A DNA stretch of 64,000 nt from Nocardia amikacinitolerans NBRC 108937. GTDB taxonomy: Bacteria; Actinomycetota; Actinomycetes; Mycobacteriales; Mycobacteriaceae. The notes beneath the pieces are model-generated. The model saw nothing but the letters and a program-made list of their open reading frames with translations, was not told the origin of the DNA and did not search any database. Below, piece by piece: positions 35,201-42,897 of this stretch. How positions within the stretch are numbered: the stretch's first letter is position 1; each line of letters starts with the position of its first letter. The DNA lies in the NCBI RefSeq assembly GCF_001612615.1, contig NZ_BDAU01000034.1, positions 62,001 through 126,000 of the forward strand. Reading direction: 5' to 3'. The position numbers and the translations under genes are program-made.

Positions 35201-36284
35201 GCCCTCGCGCTTCCTCTCCGAGCTGCTCGGCCACGACGACGACACCGAGCCCGGCGCGCTGCCGGTGGCCGATCCCGGTCGCGCGCTCGTCATGCACTCG
35301 CTGGTTGCCGAGCTGCGCGGCGTGGTCTGCGACGCCGAGGCCGACCCGGAGCGCCGCCGCAGGGCCGCGCACCAGCTGGCACGCTTGGCGCACGCCGGTG
35401 TGCGCGGCACCCATCCCGAGGAGTGGTACGGCACAGCCGAACTCAGCTCGCTGCGCCCGCTGTGGGACGACGAGGAGACCGCGGTCGCGCTGTCGCCGTC
35501 CACCGTGGAGCTGCTGCGCACCTGCCCGCTGCGCTGGGCGCTGGAACGGCACGGCGGCACCGACGGCGACAACCCGCACGCCGTCAAAGGCAATCTGGTG
35601 CACACCCTGGTGCAGGCGCTGGCGGGCAAGGTGCCCGAGGCGCAGGTGCGCGCGGCGCTCGACCGGGCGTGGCAGGCCATCGATCCCGGCACCGGCTGGC
35701 ATTCCCGCCAGGAGCTGCGGCGCACCGAGGCGATGCTGGAGACGTTCATGGCCTGGATCCGCAACACTCGAGGCGAACTCACCCAGGTCGGCGTCGAGGT
35801 GCCCGTCGACACCGTGCTCGCGCCGCGCGGCGACGGCGAACCGCCGGTGCGGATCAAGGGCCGGGTGGACCGGCTGGAGCGGGATGCCATGGGCCGCTTC
35901 GTGATCGTCGACGTGAAGACCGGCAAGACGCCGATCAGCAAGCAGGCCGCCGCCGACCACGCGCAGCTGGCGACCTACCAGGTGGCCGCCGCGCTCGGCG
36001 CGCTCGACGAGAACGACGGCGGGCCAACGGAATCCGCCGCTGAACCGGGTGGCGCGCGGCTGGTGTACGTCGCCAAGCCGAGCAGCAAGGAGGGCGCCAC
36101 CCAGCGCATGCAGGAGCCGCTCGACCGCGCGGCGCTGGACAAGTGGCGCGACACCATCCACGACGCCGCCGCGTCCACCCGCGGGCCGAGCTACCTCGCC
36201 ATGCGCAACGACGGGTGTCGTCACTGCGCGGTCGCGGGCAGCTGCCCGGTGCAGGACACCGGAAGGCAGGTGACCGACGAGTGA
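32214..36284 (+). CDS. adnA: AdnA-like helicase-nuclease subunit with low-complexity insertion
   Basis: A 1356-residue UvrD-type motor protein fused to a RecB-like nuclease. With AdnB it resects DNA ends in mycobacteria. Walker A is GGPGTGKT near residue 77. The Walker B region is LVDDAQHLDP, with DDAQ where DExQ is usual. The C-terminal nuclease has VDVKTGKTP, followed by QLATYQVA and a Cys cluster (CRHCAVAGSCP) for a likely Fe-S cluster. Residues about 565-690 are an acidic repeat of the ten-residue unit DDVPSDxLSP, which helps make the protein about 300 residues longer than M. tuberculosis AdnA (recalled as ~1055). GTG 32214 has GGAGG about ten bases upstream. adnB overlaps its stop. Confidence 0.9.
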   Translation: MDNVRPERGRGVSAPSVAIADVVRSDSAVRLVRRNATAPRARLWGADVRPLLEAMAGPAPARQGWRPWQVLGGPGTGKTALLTDLAAARIAAGADPESVLLLTHSKQAAATVRDAITARLSGTGPDAEGGVPGATREPLVRTLHSYAFAVLRRHAAAHGNPPPRLLTGAEQDAVLREMLRGDLDDLADGATGLWPERLQPALGLAGFAEQLRNLMLRATERGIGPEDLMALGREHGKPEWVAAGRFAQRYEQAMLLRWSVGVEAPEATAPALDAAELIGAALDALATDPNLLAAERARIDYLLVDDAQHLDPQAALLVRVIGAAAHCAVVAGDPDQGVFAFRGADPRFAAEPGGPEEQRIVLRHNHRSGPQVQLAVARVAARLPGSAPQRFSLPDRASAPADDGAAVRVRVLATPAKEAALIADHLRRAHLTGGVPWSEMAVIVRSVPLSLAPLRRALLAAGVPVQQPALDVPLARRRGAAWMLLALRALLAGERSRRAGESMFSAEDALDLLSGPLGGADQITLRRLRRGVRRAVLELERKSARRAEGQVWAAATTSDDVPLPEDAPPPEDVPPEALPPEDAPSDMLSPEDAPPEALSPDDVPSDVLSPDDVPSDSLSPDDVPSDSLSRDDVPSDALSPENVPSDDAPPPDDASSDVLSSDDAPAAVLSAEDAPPDALSRQDAPPEDEFDTEAGDTEWSAVDPDSIVSESEWREADLEWGLEVAEHADDSATPSRPGDERPVDRGAADSAQDDETPSDTAHPSPLDQSSAEVLRDLLVGIGDRALLDRLTDVEAAPLRRVLDALDRARKARRRATGLEDVLWALWTASRLERRWVAQSERGGAVGMQADRDLDAAVGLFDAAAAYVDRIPRAGIEGFVEYLVQQEIPQDTAPLTAPGEAVALLSAHAAAGREWDVVAVAGVQEGIWPNTRPRGTLLHTEDLVDLGAGIGLAGEQVSRAAPILAEERRLLLVACSRARRSLLVTAVESVSGERDLVPSRFLSELLGHDDDTEPGALPVADPGRALVMHSLVAELRGVVCDAEADPERRRRAAHQLARLAHAGVRGTHPEEWYGTAELSSLRPLWDDEETAVALSPSTVELLRTCPLRWALERHGGTDGDNPHAVKGNLVHTLVQALAGKVPEAQVRAALDRAWQAIDPGTGWHSRQELRRTEAMLETFMAWIRNTRGELTQVGVEVPVDTVLAPRGDGEPPVRIKGRVDRLERDAMGRFVIVDVKTGKTPISKQAAADHAQLATYQVAAALGALDENDGGPTESAAEPGGARLVYVAKPSSKEGATQRMQEPLDRAALDKWRDTIHDAAASTRGPSYLAMRNDGCRHCAVAGSCPVQDTGRQVTDE
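33906..34280 (+). repeat. In-frame 30-bp minisatellite inside adnA
   Basis: About 12 copies of a 30-base unit encode ten residues each (DDVPSDVLSP and variants such as EDAPSDMLSP and EDAPPDALSR). Central copies (about 34010-34130) are nearly identical at DNA level; outer ones have drifted. The array sits between the motor's first and second helicase blocks and is predicted to be a disordered acidic linker. Confidence 0.9.
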
Positions 36285-39200
36285 GTCACCCCGCGGTGTC
36301 GCCGCTGCGGATCGCCGAGGCGCTCGGCCTGCCACCCCCGACCGACGAACAAGCAGCCGTGATCGCCGCGCCGCCCGGGCCGACCCTGGTCGTGGCGGGC
36401 GCGGGCGCGGGCAAGACCGAGACGATGGCCGCGCGCGTGGTCTGGATGGTGGCCAATCGGCTGGTGCTGCCCGATCAGGTCCTCGGCCTGACCTTCACGC
36501 GAAAAGCCGCGCAGCAGTTGACCGCTCGCATCCGTACCCGCTTGGCCAGGCTGGCGGGTTCACAGCTGCTGCGCGATCTGGACGCGTCGGGCGAGCTGCG
36601 CGCCCAGCTCTCCGGCGCCGAACCCGAGATCAGTACCTACCACTCCTACGCAGGTCGGCTGCTCACCGAGCACGGCCTGCTGCTTCCGGTGGAGCCGTCG
36701 GCCACGCTGCTCACCCAGACGCAGCTGTGGCAGCTCGCGCACCAGGTGGTGCGGGCATGGGACGGCGACCTGGACACCGACCGCACGCCGGTCTCGGTGA
36801 CCGAGGCGGTGCTTGCGCTCTCCGGTCAGCTCGCCGAACACCTGGTGGAGGCCGAACAGCTGGCCGAGGCGCACACCGAGCTGGAAAAGCTCGTGCACAC
36901 CCTGCCCGCGGGGCCGCGTCAGCGCGGCGGGCCGAGCCAGGCGCTGTTGTCCATCGTGCAGGTGCAGCGCGAGCGGGTGGCGCTGCTGCCGCTCGTCCAG
37001 CAGTTGGCCGCCGCGCTGCGCCGTCGCGGCGCGCTGGACTTCGGCGCCCAGATGTCGCTGGCGGCGCGGCTGGCGGCCGAGCATCAGGAGGTGGCGATCG
37101 CCGAGCGCGGCAGGTTCCGGCTCGTCCTGCTCGACGAGTATCAGGACACCGGCCACGCCCAGCGCATCCTGTTGACCGCGCTGTTCGGCGGCGAAGCGCC
37201 GGCGGCTTCCGAGCTGCGTCCCGAAACTGGCGGCGTCGCACGGCGTTTGGCGGTGACCGCGGTCGGTGACCCGATGCAGTCCATCTACGGCTGGCGTGGC
37301 GCGTCGGCCGCCAACCTGCCCCGTTTCGCCACCGACTTCCCGCTGGCCCCCGGCGTGCCAGCGCCGATCCTGCCGCTGCTGACCAGCTGGCGCAATCCGC
37401 CGGAGGCGCTCGCGCTTGCCAACCTGGTCGCCGAACCGCTGCGCCGCACCGCGCTCGACGCGGGCGGGGTGACCGTCGACGCACTGCGCGCCAAACCCCA
37501 TGCCGAACCGGGCGTCGTCGCGGTGGCGCTGACCGAAACCGTTGCCGAGGAGCGGGATTGGGTCGCCGAGCGGATCGCGACGGAATGGTCCGCGCGGCAC
37601 GCGGCGGGGGAGCCGCCGCCGACCTCGGCGGTTCTGGTGCGCCGCAACGCCGATGCGTCACCGCTCGCGGAAGCGCTACGCAACCAAGGACTTCCGGTGG
37701 AGATCGTCGGGCTCGGCGGCCTGCTCGCCACGCCGGAGGTGGCCGACATCGTCGCCACCCTGCGCCTGATCGCCGAGCCCGCCGCCGGCAGCGCGGCCGT
37801 GCGTGTGCTCACCGGCGCCCGCTGGCGCCTCGGCGTCGCCGATCTCGCCGCGCTCGCCAAGCGCGCGCGGGAACTGTCCATCAGCAGACTCTCCGGCGGC
37901 GAGACCGACGAGATCACCGACAGCGCCGCGCTCGCCGCCGCGCTGCGCGAGGTGGCACCCGAACCGGCCGAGCAGGCGGGCTTGGCCGACGCGATCGCCG
38001 ATCCCGGTCCGCCGGAGAACTATTCGGCCTCGGGTTACAGCCGCATCGAGGCGCTCGGCAGGGAACTCGCCGCACTGCGTGAACGCAGCGGCCAGCCGCT
38101 GGTCGAACTCGTGGCCGACGTGGAGCGCACCATCGGCGTCGGCGTCGAGACCCAGGCGCGCCGCGCCATGGCAGGTACCGGAGCGGGACGCGAACATCTG
38201 GACGCGTTCGCCGAAGTCGTCGCCGGCTACGCGGCCGACTCAGGCGCCACGCTGAGCGGTCTGCTCGCGTTCCTCGCCGCCGCCGAGTCGGTCGAGAACG
38301 GGCTGGAGCCCGGCGAGGTGGAGGTCGCCAAGGACCGCGTGCAGGTGCTGACCGTGCACGCGGCCAAAGGGCTGGAATGGGAGATCGTCGCGGTTCCGCA
38401 CGTGGTGCGCGGCGTCTTCCCCTCGGGCGCCGCCTCGGCGACGTGGCTCGGCGCGCTCGCCGAGTTGCCGACCTCGCTGCGCGGCGACCGCATCCAGGAC
38501 GACGCCGCCGAGGGCGTCCCGGTCCTCGACCTGTCGGACCTGTACGACCGGGCCGATCTGGAGGCCGCCATCAAGGCGCACAAGGGCGCGCTGGACCGCA
38601 GGCGCCTCGATGAGGAACGGCGGCTGTTCTACGTCGCGCTCACCAGAACCGAACGGGTGCTGCTGGTTTCGGCGCACCACTGGGCAGAGACCGGCTCGAC
38701 CCCCAAGGGACCGTCGGACTTCCTTCTGGAGCTGAAGAACGCGAGCGAGTCGGCAGGCGGGCCCGCGTTCGGCGTGCTCGACATCGCGCGGTGGGACGAT
38801 CCGCCCGAGGTCGACGCGGTCAATCCGTTCACCGACAATCCGGCGACCGCCGAGTGGCCGCGCGACCCGCTCGGCCCGCGCCGCGACCCGATCGAGCAGG
38901 GCGCCGCTCTGGTCCGTACCGCGCTGGCGGACCTGCGCGCCAAGCCCGCCGACGCACGGCCCACGGCATCATCCGCACGAGACGAGAGCCCTGCCAAGGC
39001 AACCGCGCCGGTGCTAGAGGCCGAGCCGGAAGCGCTGTTCTCGATCGACGAACTGACTTCTCCCGCCGACGATTTCGCACCGCCACCCGACGACTTCGAG
39101 CCGCCGCCGGACGAGTTCGTCCCGGCCGATCAGGCCGTCGACCCGGACGACCCGGAGGGCTGGGCCGCCGACGTCGACGCGCTGCTCGCCGAGCACGCGG

Positions 39201-39871
39201 CGAGCCTCGCCGAGGCCCAGGTGGTGGAACTGCCCGGCCAGATTCCCGCCACCGCCCTGGTGGAGATGCGCGCCGATCCCGCGAAACTCGCTCGGCGCCT
39301 GCGCCGCCCGCTGCCGTACCCGCCGAATCCGTTGGCCCGCCGCGGCACCGCGTTCCACGCCTGGGTGCAGCGCTGGTTCGCGGGCACCCGGCTGCTCGGG
39401 CTCGACGAGCTGCCAGGCGCGGGCGAACCCGACCCGCACGACGCGAGCGTCGACGCCGAGCTGGCCAGGATGCAGGACGCGTTCCTGAATTCGCCGTGGG
39501 CGCACCGCAGTCCGCTCGACGTCGAGGTGCCCTTCGAAACGTCGATCGCGGGCACCGTGATCCGCGGCCGCATGGACGCGGTGTTCGCCGAACCCGGCGG
39601 CGGGTGGACCGTCGTCGACTGGAAGACCGGTGCCGAACCCGGACCCGCCGACGAGCCGGCGGTCGCCATGCAGCTGGCCATCTACCGGTTGGCCTGGGCC
39701 CGCCTGATGGCCGCGCGGCACGGCGGCACCGAACACGAGATGCTCGACAAGATCGGCGCCGCTTTCCATTACGTGCGCTCGGGCCGCACCATCGCGCCCG
39801 CGGAGTTGCCAGGACCCGAAGAACTCGCCGAACTCATCCGTTCGGCCGCGCCGGTCAGACAGGACGACTGA
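36281..39871 (+). CDS. adnB: AdnB-like helicase-nuclease subunit
   Basis: A 1196-residue partner of AdnA. The UvrD/PcrA motor has Walker A AGAGAGKTET (near residue 43), Walker B LLDEYQDTGHAQ, YGWRGAS, and LTVHAAKGLEWEIV. A C-terminal RecB-like nuclease carries VVDWKTGAEP and QLAIYRLAWARL. A proline/acidic linker (DDFAPPPDDFEPPPDEF) joins them near residue 930. Unlike AdnA, all motor motifs look canonical, so this should be the main ATPase. The start is GTG 36281, overlapping the adnA stop as GTGA; an upstream in-frame extension would lie inside adnA. Confidence 0.92.
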   Translation: MSHPAVSPLRIAEALGLPPPTDEQAAVIAAPPGPTLVVAGAGAGKTETMAARVVWMVANRLVLPDQVLGLTFTRKAAQQLTARIRTRLARLAGSQLLRDLDASGELRAQLSGAEPEISTYHSYAGRLLTEHGLLLPVEPSATLLTQTQLWQLAHQVVRAWDGDLDTDRTPVSVTEAVLALSGQLAEHLVEAEQLAEAHTELEKLVHTLPAGPRQRGGPSQALLSIVQVQRERVALLPLVQQLAAALRRRGALDFGAQMSLAARLAAEHQEVAIAERGRFRLVLLDEYQDTGHAQRILLTALFGGEAPAASELRPETGGVARRLAVTAVGDPMQSIYGWRGASAANLPRFATDFPLAPGVPAPILPLLTSWRNPPEALALANLVAEPLRRTALDAGGVTVDALRAKPHAEPGVVAVALTETVAEERDWVAERIATEWSARHAAGEPPPTSAVLVRRNADASPLAEALRNQGLPVEIVGLGGLLATPEVADIVATLRLIAEPAAGSAAVRVLTGARWRLGVADLAALAKRARELSISRLSGGETDEITDSAALAAALREVAPEPAEQAGLADAIADPGPPENYSASGYSRIEALGRELAALRERSGQPLVELVADVERTIGVGVETQARRAMAGTGAGREHLDAFAEVVAGYAADSGATLSGLLAFLAAAESVENGLEPGEVEVAKDRVQVLTVHAAKGLEWEIVAVPHVVRGVFPSGAASATWLGALAELPTSLRGDRIQDDAAEGVPVLDLSDLYDRADLEAAIKAHKGALDRRRLDEERRLFYVALTRTERVLLVSAHHWAETGSTPKGPSDFLLELKNASESAGGPAFGVLDIARWDDPPEVDAVNPFTDNPATAEWPRDPLGPRRDPIEQGAALVRTALADLRAKPADARPTASSARDESPAKATAPVLEAEPEALFSIDELTSPADDFAPPPDDFEPPPDEFVPADQAVDPDDPEGWAADVDALLAEHAASLAEAQVVELPGQIPATALVEMRADPAKLARRLRRPLPYPPNPLARRGTAFHAWVQRWFAGTRLLGLDELPGAGEPDPHDASVDAELARMQDAFLNSPWAHRSPLDVEVPFETSIAGTVIRGRMDAVFAEPGGGWTVVDWKTGAEPGPADEPAVAMQLAIYRLAWARLMAARHGGTEHEMLDKIGAAFHYVRSGRTIAPAELPGPEELAELIRSAAPVRQDD

Positions 39872-40007
39872 CTCGGCAGCGCCGCGAGACCCGTTCGGTC
39901 AGTGCGACCTGTCCCGGGGCAGACCTGCAAAGGACACAGGACGATCCGTCCGATCCGTCCGCACGCCTAGACCGCCGCAGTGCGATCCGACCGAACCCGC
40001 GGCACAC

Positions 40008-40409
40008 CTATCGGCTACGGCGCGCGACTTTCCACGCCGTGGTGACCAAGGGAATCTGTAGCGGCAGCCGCAGCACTGTCCCGATCTTCATCGCGCGGGA
40101 TGCCTTCTCGCTGCGCGCCGCATCCACCGCCATCTGCACGTTCGCGGGGAAGACGACGACGAACAACAGCGCGGCGAGCCGCCCGCCGAGCCGCCTGGTG
40201 CGCGGCGCCGCGAGCGCCGCCGCCACACCGAATTCGGCGACGCCGGAGACATAGGTGTAGTCGCGGGCCCGGCCGGGCAACGCTCGCGGGATCGTCGCGT
40301 CGAAGAACTTGGGCGCCACGAAGTGCATCACCCCGGCGCCGAACAGCAAGGCCGCCAGCAGTAGCGCGGGCCGTCGGCCATCGTCGGTGGTCGGTCGAAT
40401 GTCTGCCAT
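40008..40409 (-). CDS. DoxX family membrane protein
   Basis: A 133-residue protein with about four transmembrane segments (LLLAALLFGAGVMHFVAP, VSGVAEFGVAAALAAP, LGGRLAALLFVVVFPANV). The DoxX-like pattern GVMHFVAPKFFDATIPRALP is seen near the N-terminus. The function is unknown; relatives are linked to redox stress. It is divergent from the K+ channel gene. It appears to be an insertion relative to the conserved mycobacterial order of this block. Confidence 0.82.
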   Translation of the reverse strand: MADIRPTTDDGRRPALLLAALLFGAGVMHFVAPKFFDATIPRALPGRARDYTYVSGVAEFGVAAALAAPRTRRLGGRLAALLFVVVFPANVQMAVDAARSEKASRAMKIGTVLRLPLQIPLVTTAWKVARRSR

Positions 40410-40542
40410 GGGTACTCACCCTGACATTCACCGGCTGTTCGCGTCGAGTCCGAGCGGTGCGGCGCGGACCCGGTAGGCTCCCGTGCTGTGCCGGAGGGAG
40501 AAACAGTGCCGGAGGTAGACCGCGCGGCGAACGAGCGGGCAG

Positions 40543-41616
40543 GTGAGTGCGATGCTCGGTGATCTCGGGGACCGCGCGTCCAAGGTCGGATTGTCGACCC
40601 GTCCGGACTTCGCTTTGGTCGGCGTGCTGCGCATTCCGGAGACGCAGATCAGTCCGTGGGTTTCGCTGAGCCGCAGGATCGCGTTCGCCATCGGACTGCT
40701 GTTCACCGCGGCGGCCGTGGTGTACCTCGGGCGGGCGGGGTACCGCGACAACACCGGCGACGAACTGTCCTTCCTCGACGCGTTCTATTACGCGACGGTG
40801 TCGCTGTCCACCACCGGCTACGGCGACATCACCCCGGCGTCGCCCGAGGCGCGGCTGGCGAACATCGTCGTCATCACCCCGCTGCGCATCCTCTTTCTCA
40901 TCGTGCTCGTCGGTACCACCATCAGCGTGCTCACCGAACGATCCCGTCAGTCATTCAAGATTCAGCGCTGGAGGCGCACCGTGCGTAATCACACCGTGGT
41001 CGTCGGATACGGCACGAAGGGGCGCACCGCCATCGACGCCATGCTCGGCGACGGCGTGCAGCCCGCCGACATCGTGGTGGTCGACACCGACATGGTGGCG
41101 CTGGAGCGCGCCGCCAACGCGGGCCTGGTGACCGTGCACGGCTCGGCCACCCAGTCCGATGTGTTGCGACTGGCCAGTGTGCAGAACGCCGCGGCGGTGA
41201 TCGTGGCGGCCAACCGCGACGACACCGCGGTGCTGGTCACGCTGACCGCCCGCGAACTCAACAAGAAGGCCAAGATCGTGGTCGCCATCCGCGAGGCCGA
41301 GAACATCCACCTGCTGCGCCAGTCCGGCGCCGACTCGGTGGTGGTCTCCTCGGAGACCGCGGGTCGCCTGCTGGGCATCGCCACCACCACACCGACCGTG
41401 GTGGAGATGATGGAAGACCTGCTGACCCCTGAGCAGGGTTTCGCGGTGGCCGAACGCGAGGTGGAGGCGAGCGAGATCGGCGGTTCGCCAAGGCATCTCA
41501 GCGACATCGTGCTCGGCGTGGTGCGCGGCGGCGACCTGATCCGGGTCGGCGAGCCGGAGGTGGACGCGATCGAGGCGGGCGACAAGCTGCTCTACATCCG
41601 GCGCGCGGCGAAGTGA
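40543..41616 (+). CDS. Two-TM potassium channel with RCK (TrkA) domains
   Basis: A 357-residue membrane protein. Two transmembrane helices flank a pore loop whose selectivity filter TTGYGD is at residues 90-95. The C-terminal cytoplasmic part is an RCK/TrkA-N Rossmann domain (VVVGYGTKGRTAIDAMLGDG, then VVDTD) followed by a TrkA-C domain. It matches the gene next to nudC in mycobacteria (Rv3200c). K+ conduction gated by nucleotide or ions is the family role. GTG 40543 is used; ATG 40552 is an alternative, and neither has a strong ribosome site. Confidence 0.93.
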   Translation: MSAMLGDLGDRASKVGLSTRPDFALVGVLRIPETQISPWVSLSRRIAFAIGLLFTAAAVVYLGRAGYRDNTGDELSFLDAFYYATVSLSTTGYGDITPASPEARLANIVVITPLRILFLIVLVGTTISVLTERSRQSFKIQRWRRTVRNHTVVVGYGTKGRTAIDAMLGDGVQPADIVVVDTDMVALERAANAGLVTVHGSATQSDVLRLASVQNAAAVIVAANRDDTAVLVTLTARELNKKAKIVVAIREAENIHLLRQSGADSVVVSSETAGRLLGIATTTPTVVEMMEDLLTPEQGFAVAEREVEASEIGGSPRHLSDIVLGVVRGGDLIRVGEPEVDAIEAGDKLLYIRRAAK

Positions 41617-41641
41617 CGCCGTCCAGAAGTAATCTCGAAGC

Positions 41642-42541
41642 GTGTCATTTCAGCTGAACGCCATACCCCTGCTGTCCCGCGCCGCGGTCGACCGAGCCGA
41701 GGAGATCCGCGCGGACGAGAAAGCGCTCGAGGAGGGGTGGGCCAAGGCCGGGCTGCTCCGCATCAACCGGCGGGGGCAGGTGCGCTTCGAGGGCGGCGCG
41801 CTGGTTCTCGACGCGGCAGTCGAACTGTCCACCGTGCCGAGCCCGGCGGCGGTGTTCCTCGGCATCGCCGAGGGCAGGCACCTGTGGGCGATACGTGACA
41901 ACGAACTCACCGGCGAGCTCACCGACCTGCGCGTCGTCGCGGGCGAGCTGGACGACTTCACCGCCGGGCTGCTCTCCACCGCGATGGCCTTGCTGAACTG
42001 GCACGACAAGTCCGGCTTCAGCGCGTACGACGGCTCGGCGACGTCGTCGGCCAAGGGCGGCTGGTCGCGCGTCACCGAGAGCGGGCACGAGGAGTTCCCG
42101 CGCATCGACCCGGCCGTCATCGTCCTGATCCACGACGGCGGCGACCGGGTGCTGCTCGCTCGCCAGCACGCCTGGCCGAAGACCTTGTTCTCGCTGCTCG
42201 CCGGTTTCGTCGAAGCGGGCGAGTCGCTGGAGCGCTGCGTGGCGCGTGAGATGCGCGAGGAGGTCGGCCTCGACGTCAGCGACATCCACTACCTTGGCAG
42301 TCAGCCGTGGCCGTTCCCTCGATCGCTGATGCTCGGCTTCGCCGCGGTCGCCGACCCGGAGCAGCCGCTCACCTTCTCCGACGGCGAGATCGCCGAGGCG
42401 CACTGGTTCACCAGGGCCGAGGTGCGCGAGGCCCTCGCGGCCGGTGATTGGTCCGGCCAACGGGAGGGCGTGCGACTGCTGCTGCCCGGCTCCATCTCCA
42501 TCGCGCGCACCATCGTCGAATCGTGGGCGGCGCTGGACTGA
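41642..42541 (+). CDS. nudC: NAD+ diphosphatase / RNA deNADding Nudix hydrolase, zinc ribbon degenerate
   Basis: A 299-residue Nudix enzyme that hydrolyses NADH/NAD+ to NMN and AMP, and in other bacteria removes NAD caps from RNA. The Nudix box GFVEAGESLERCVAREMREE starts at residue 189, and the NudC-specific SQPWPFPRSLM is at 220-230. The zinc ribbon expected at about 121-152 has no cysteine (HDKSGFSAYDGSATSS, GGWSRVTESGHEEFPR). From memory, the M. tuberculosis homologue also lacks these cysteines. It lies between the K+ channel and mrx1, as in mycobacteria. The start is GTG 41642. Confidence 0.94.
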   Translation: MSFQLNAIPLLSRAAVDRAEEIRADEKALEEGWAKAGLLRINRRGQVRFEGGALVLDAAVELSTVPSPAAVFLGIAEGRHLWAIRDNELTGELTDLRVVAGELDDFTAGLLSTAMALLNWHDKSGFSAYDGSATSSAKGGWSRVTESGHEEFPRIDPAVIVLIHDGGDRVLLARQHAWPKTLFSLLAGFVEAGESLERCVAREMREEVGLDVSDIHYLGSQPWPFPRSLMLGFAAVADPEQPLTFSDGEIAEAHWFTRAEVREALAAGDWSGQREGVRLLLPGSISIARTIVESWAALD

Positions 42542-42544
42542 GCG

Positions 42545-42802
42545 TCAGGCCAGGGCGGCGAGGGTCTGCTTGACGGTGGCCAAAGACGGATTGGTCGCCG
42601 TCGAGCCGTCCGCGAACTTCACCGTCGGCACCACGTGGTTGCCGTTGTTGACGCTGCCGACGAACTCGGCCGAGGCCGGGTCCTGCTCGATATCGATCTC
42701 GACATAGCTGATACCCGACTCGTCCAGCTGCTTCTTCAGCCTGCGGCAGTAGCCGCACCAGGTGGTCGAGTACATGGTCAGAACGGGGTTCACGTCAGTC
42801 AC
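42545..42802 (-). CDS. mrx1: Mycoredoxin-1 (glutaredoxin-like)
   Basis: An 85-residue thioredoxin-fold protein with the active site TTWCGYC (Cys16, Cys19) and the cis-proline region HVVPTVKFADGS. Mycoredoxins reduce mycothiol mixed disulphides; position and motif match Mrx1 next to uvrD2 and nudC in mycobacteria. The start is GTG 42802 (protein MTDVNPVL); GTG 42793 is also possible. It converges on nudC with a three-base gap and is divergent from uvrD2. Confidence 0.9.
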   Translation of the reverse strand: MTDVNPVLTMYSTTWCGYCRRLKKQLDESGISYVEIDIEQDPASAEFVGSVNNGNHVVPTVKFADGSTATNPSLATVKQTLAALA

Positions 42803-42897
42803 GGATCCATTCAACGCTGTACTACCTCGTCCTGTTCCACAGTGTCGCCGGTTTCGCGAGCGCAAGGTGTGGCGGTCGCGTGTCGGACCGGGCTGCC

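Noticed and set aside
33390..36335. Long minus-strand open frame antisense to adnA, including Arg-rich repeats
   Set aside because: The repeats are the reverse complement of the adnA minisatellite; the frame has no domain and no ribosome site.
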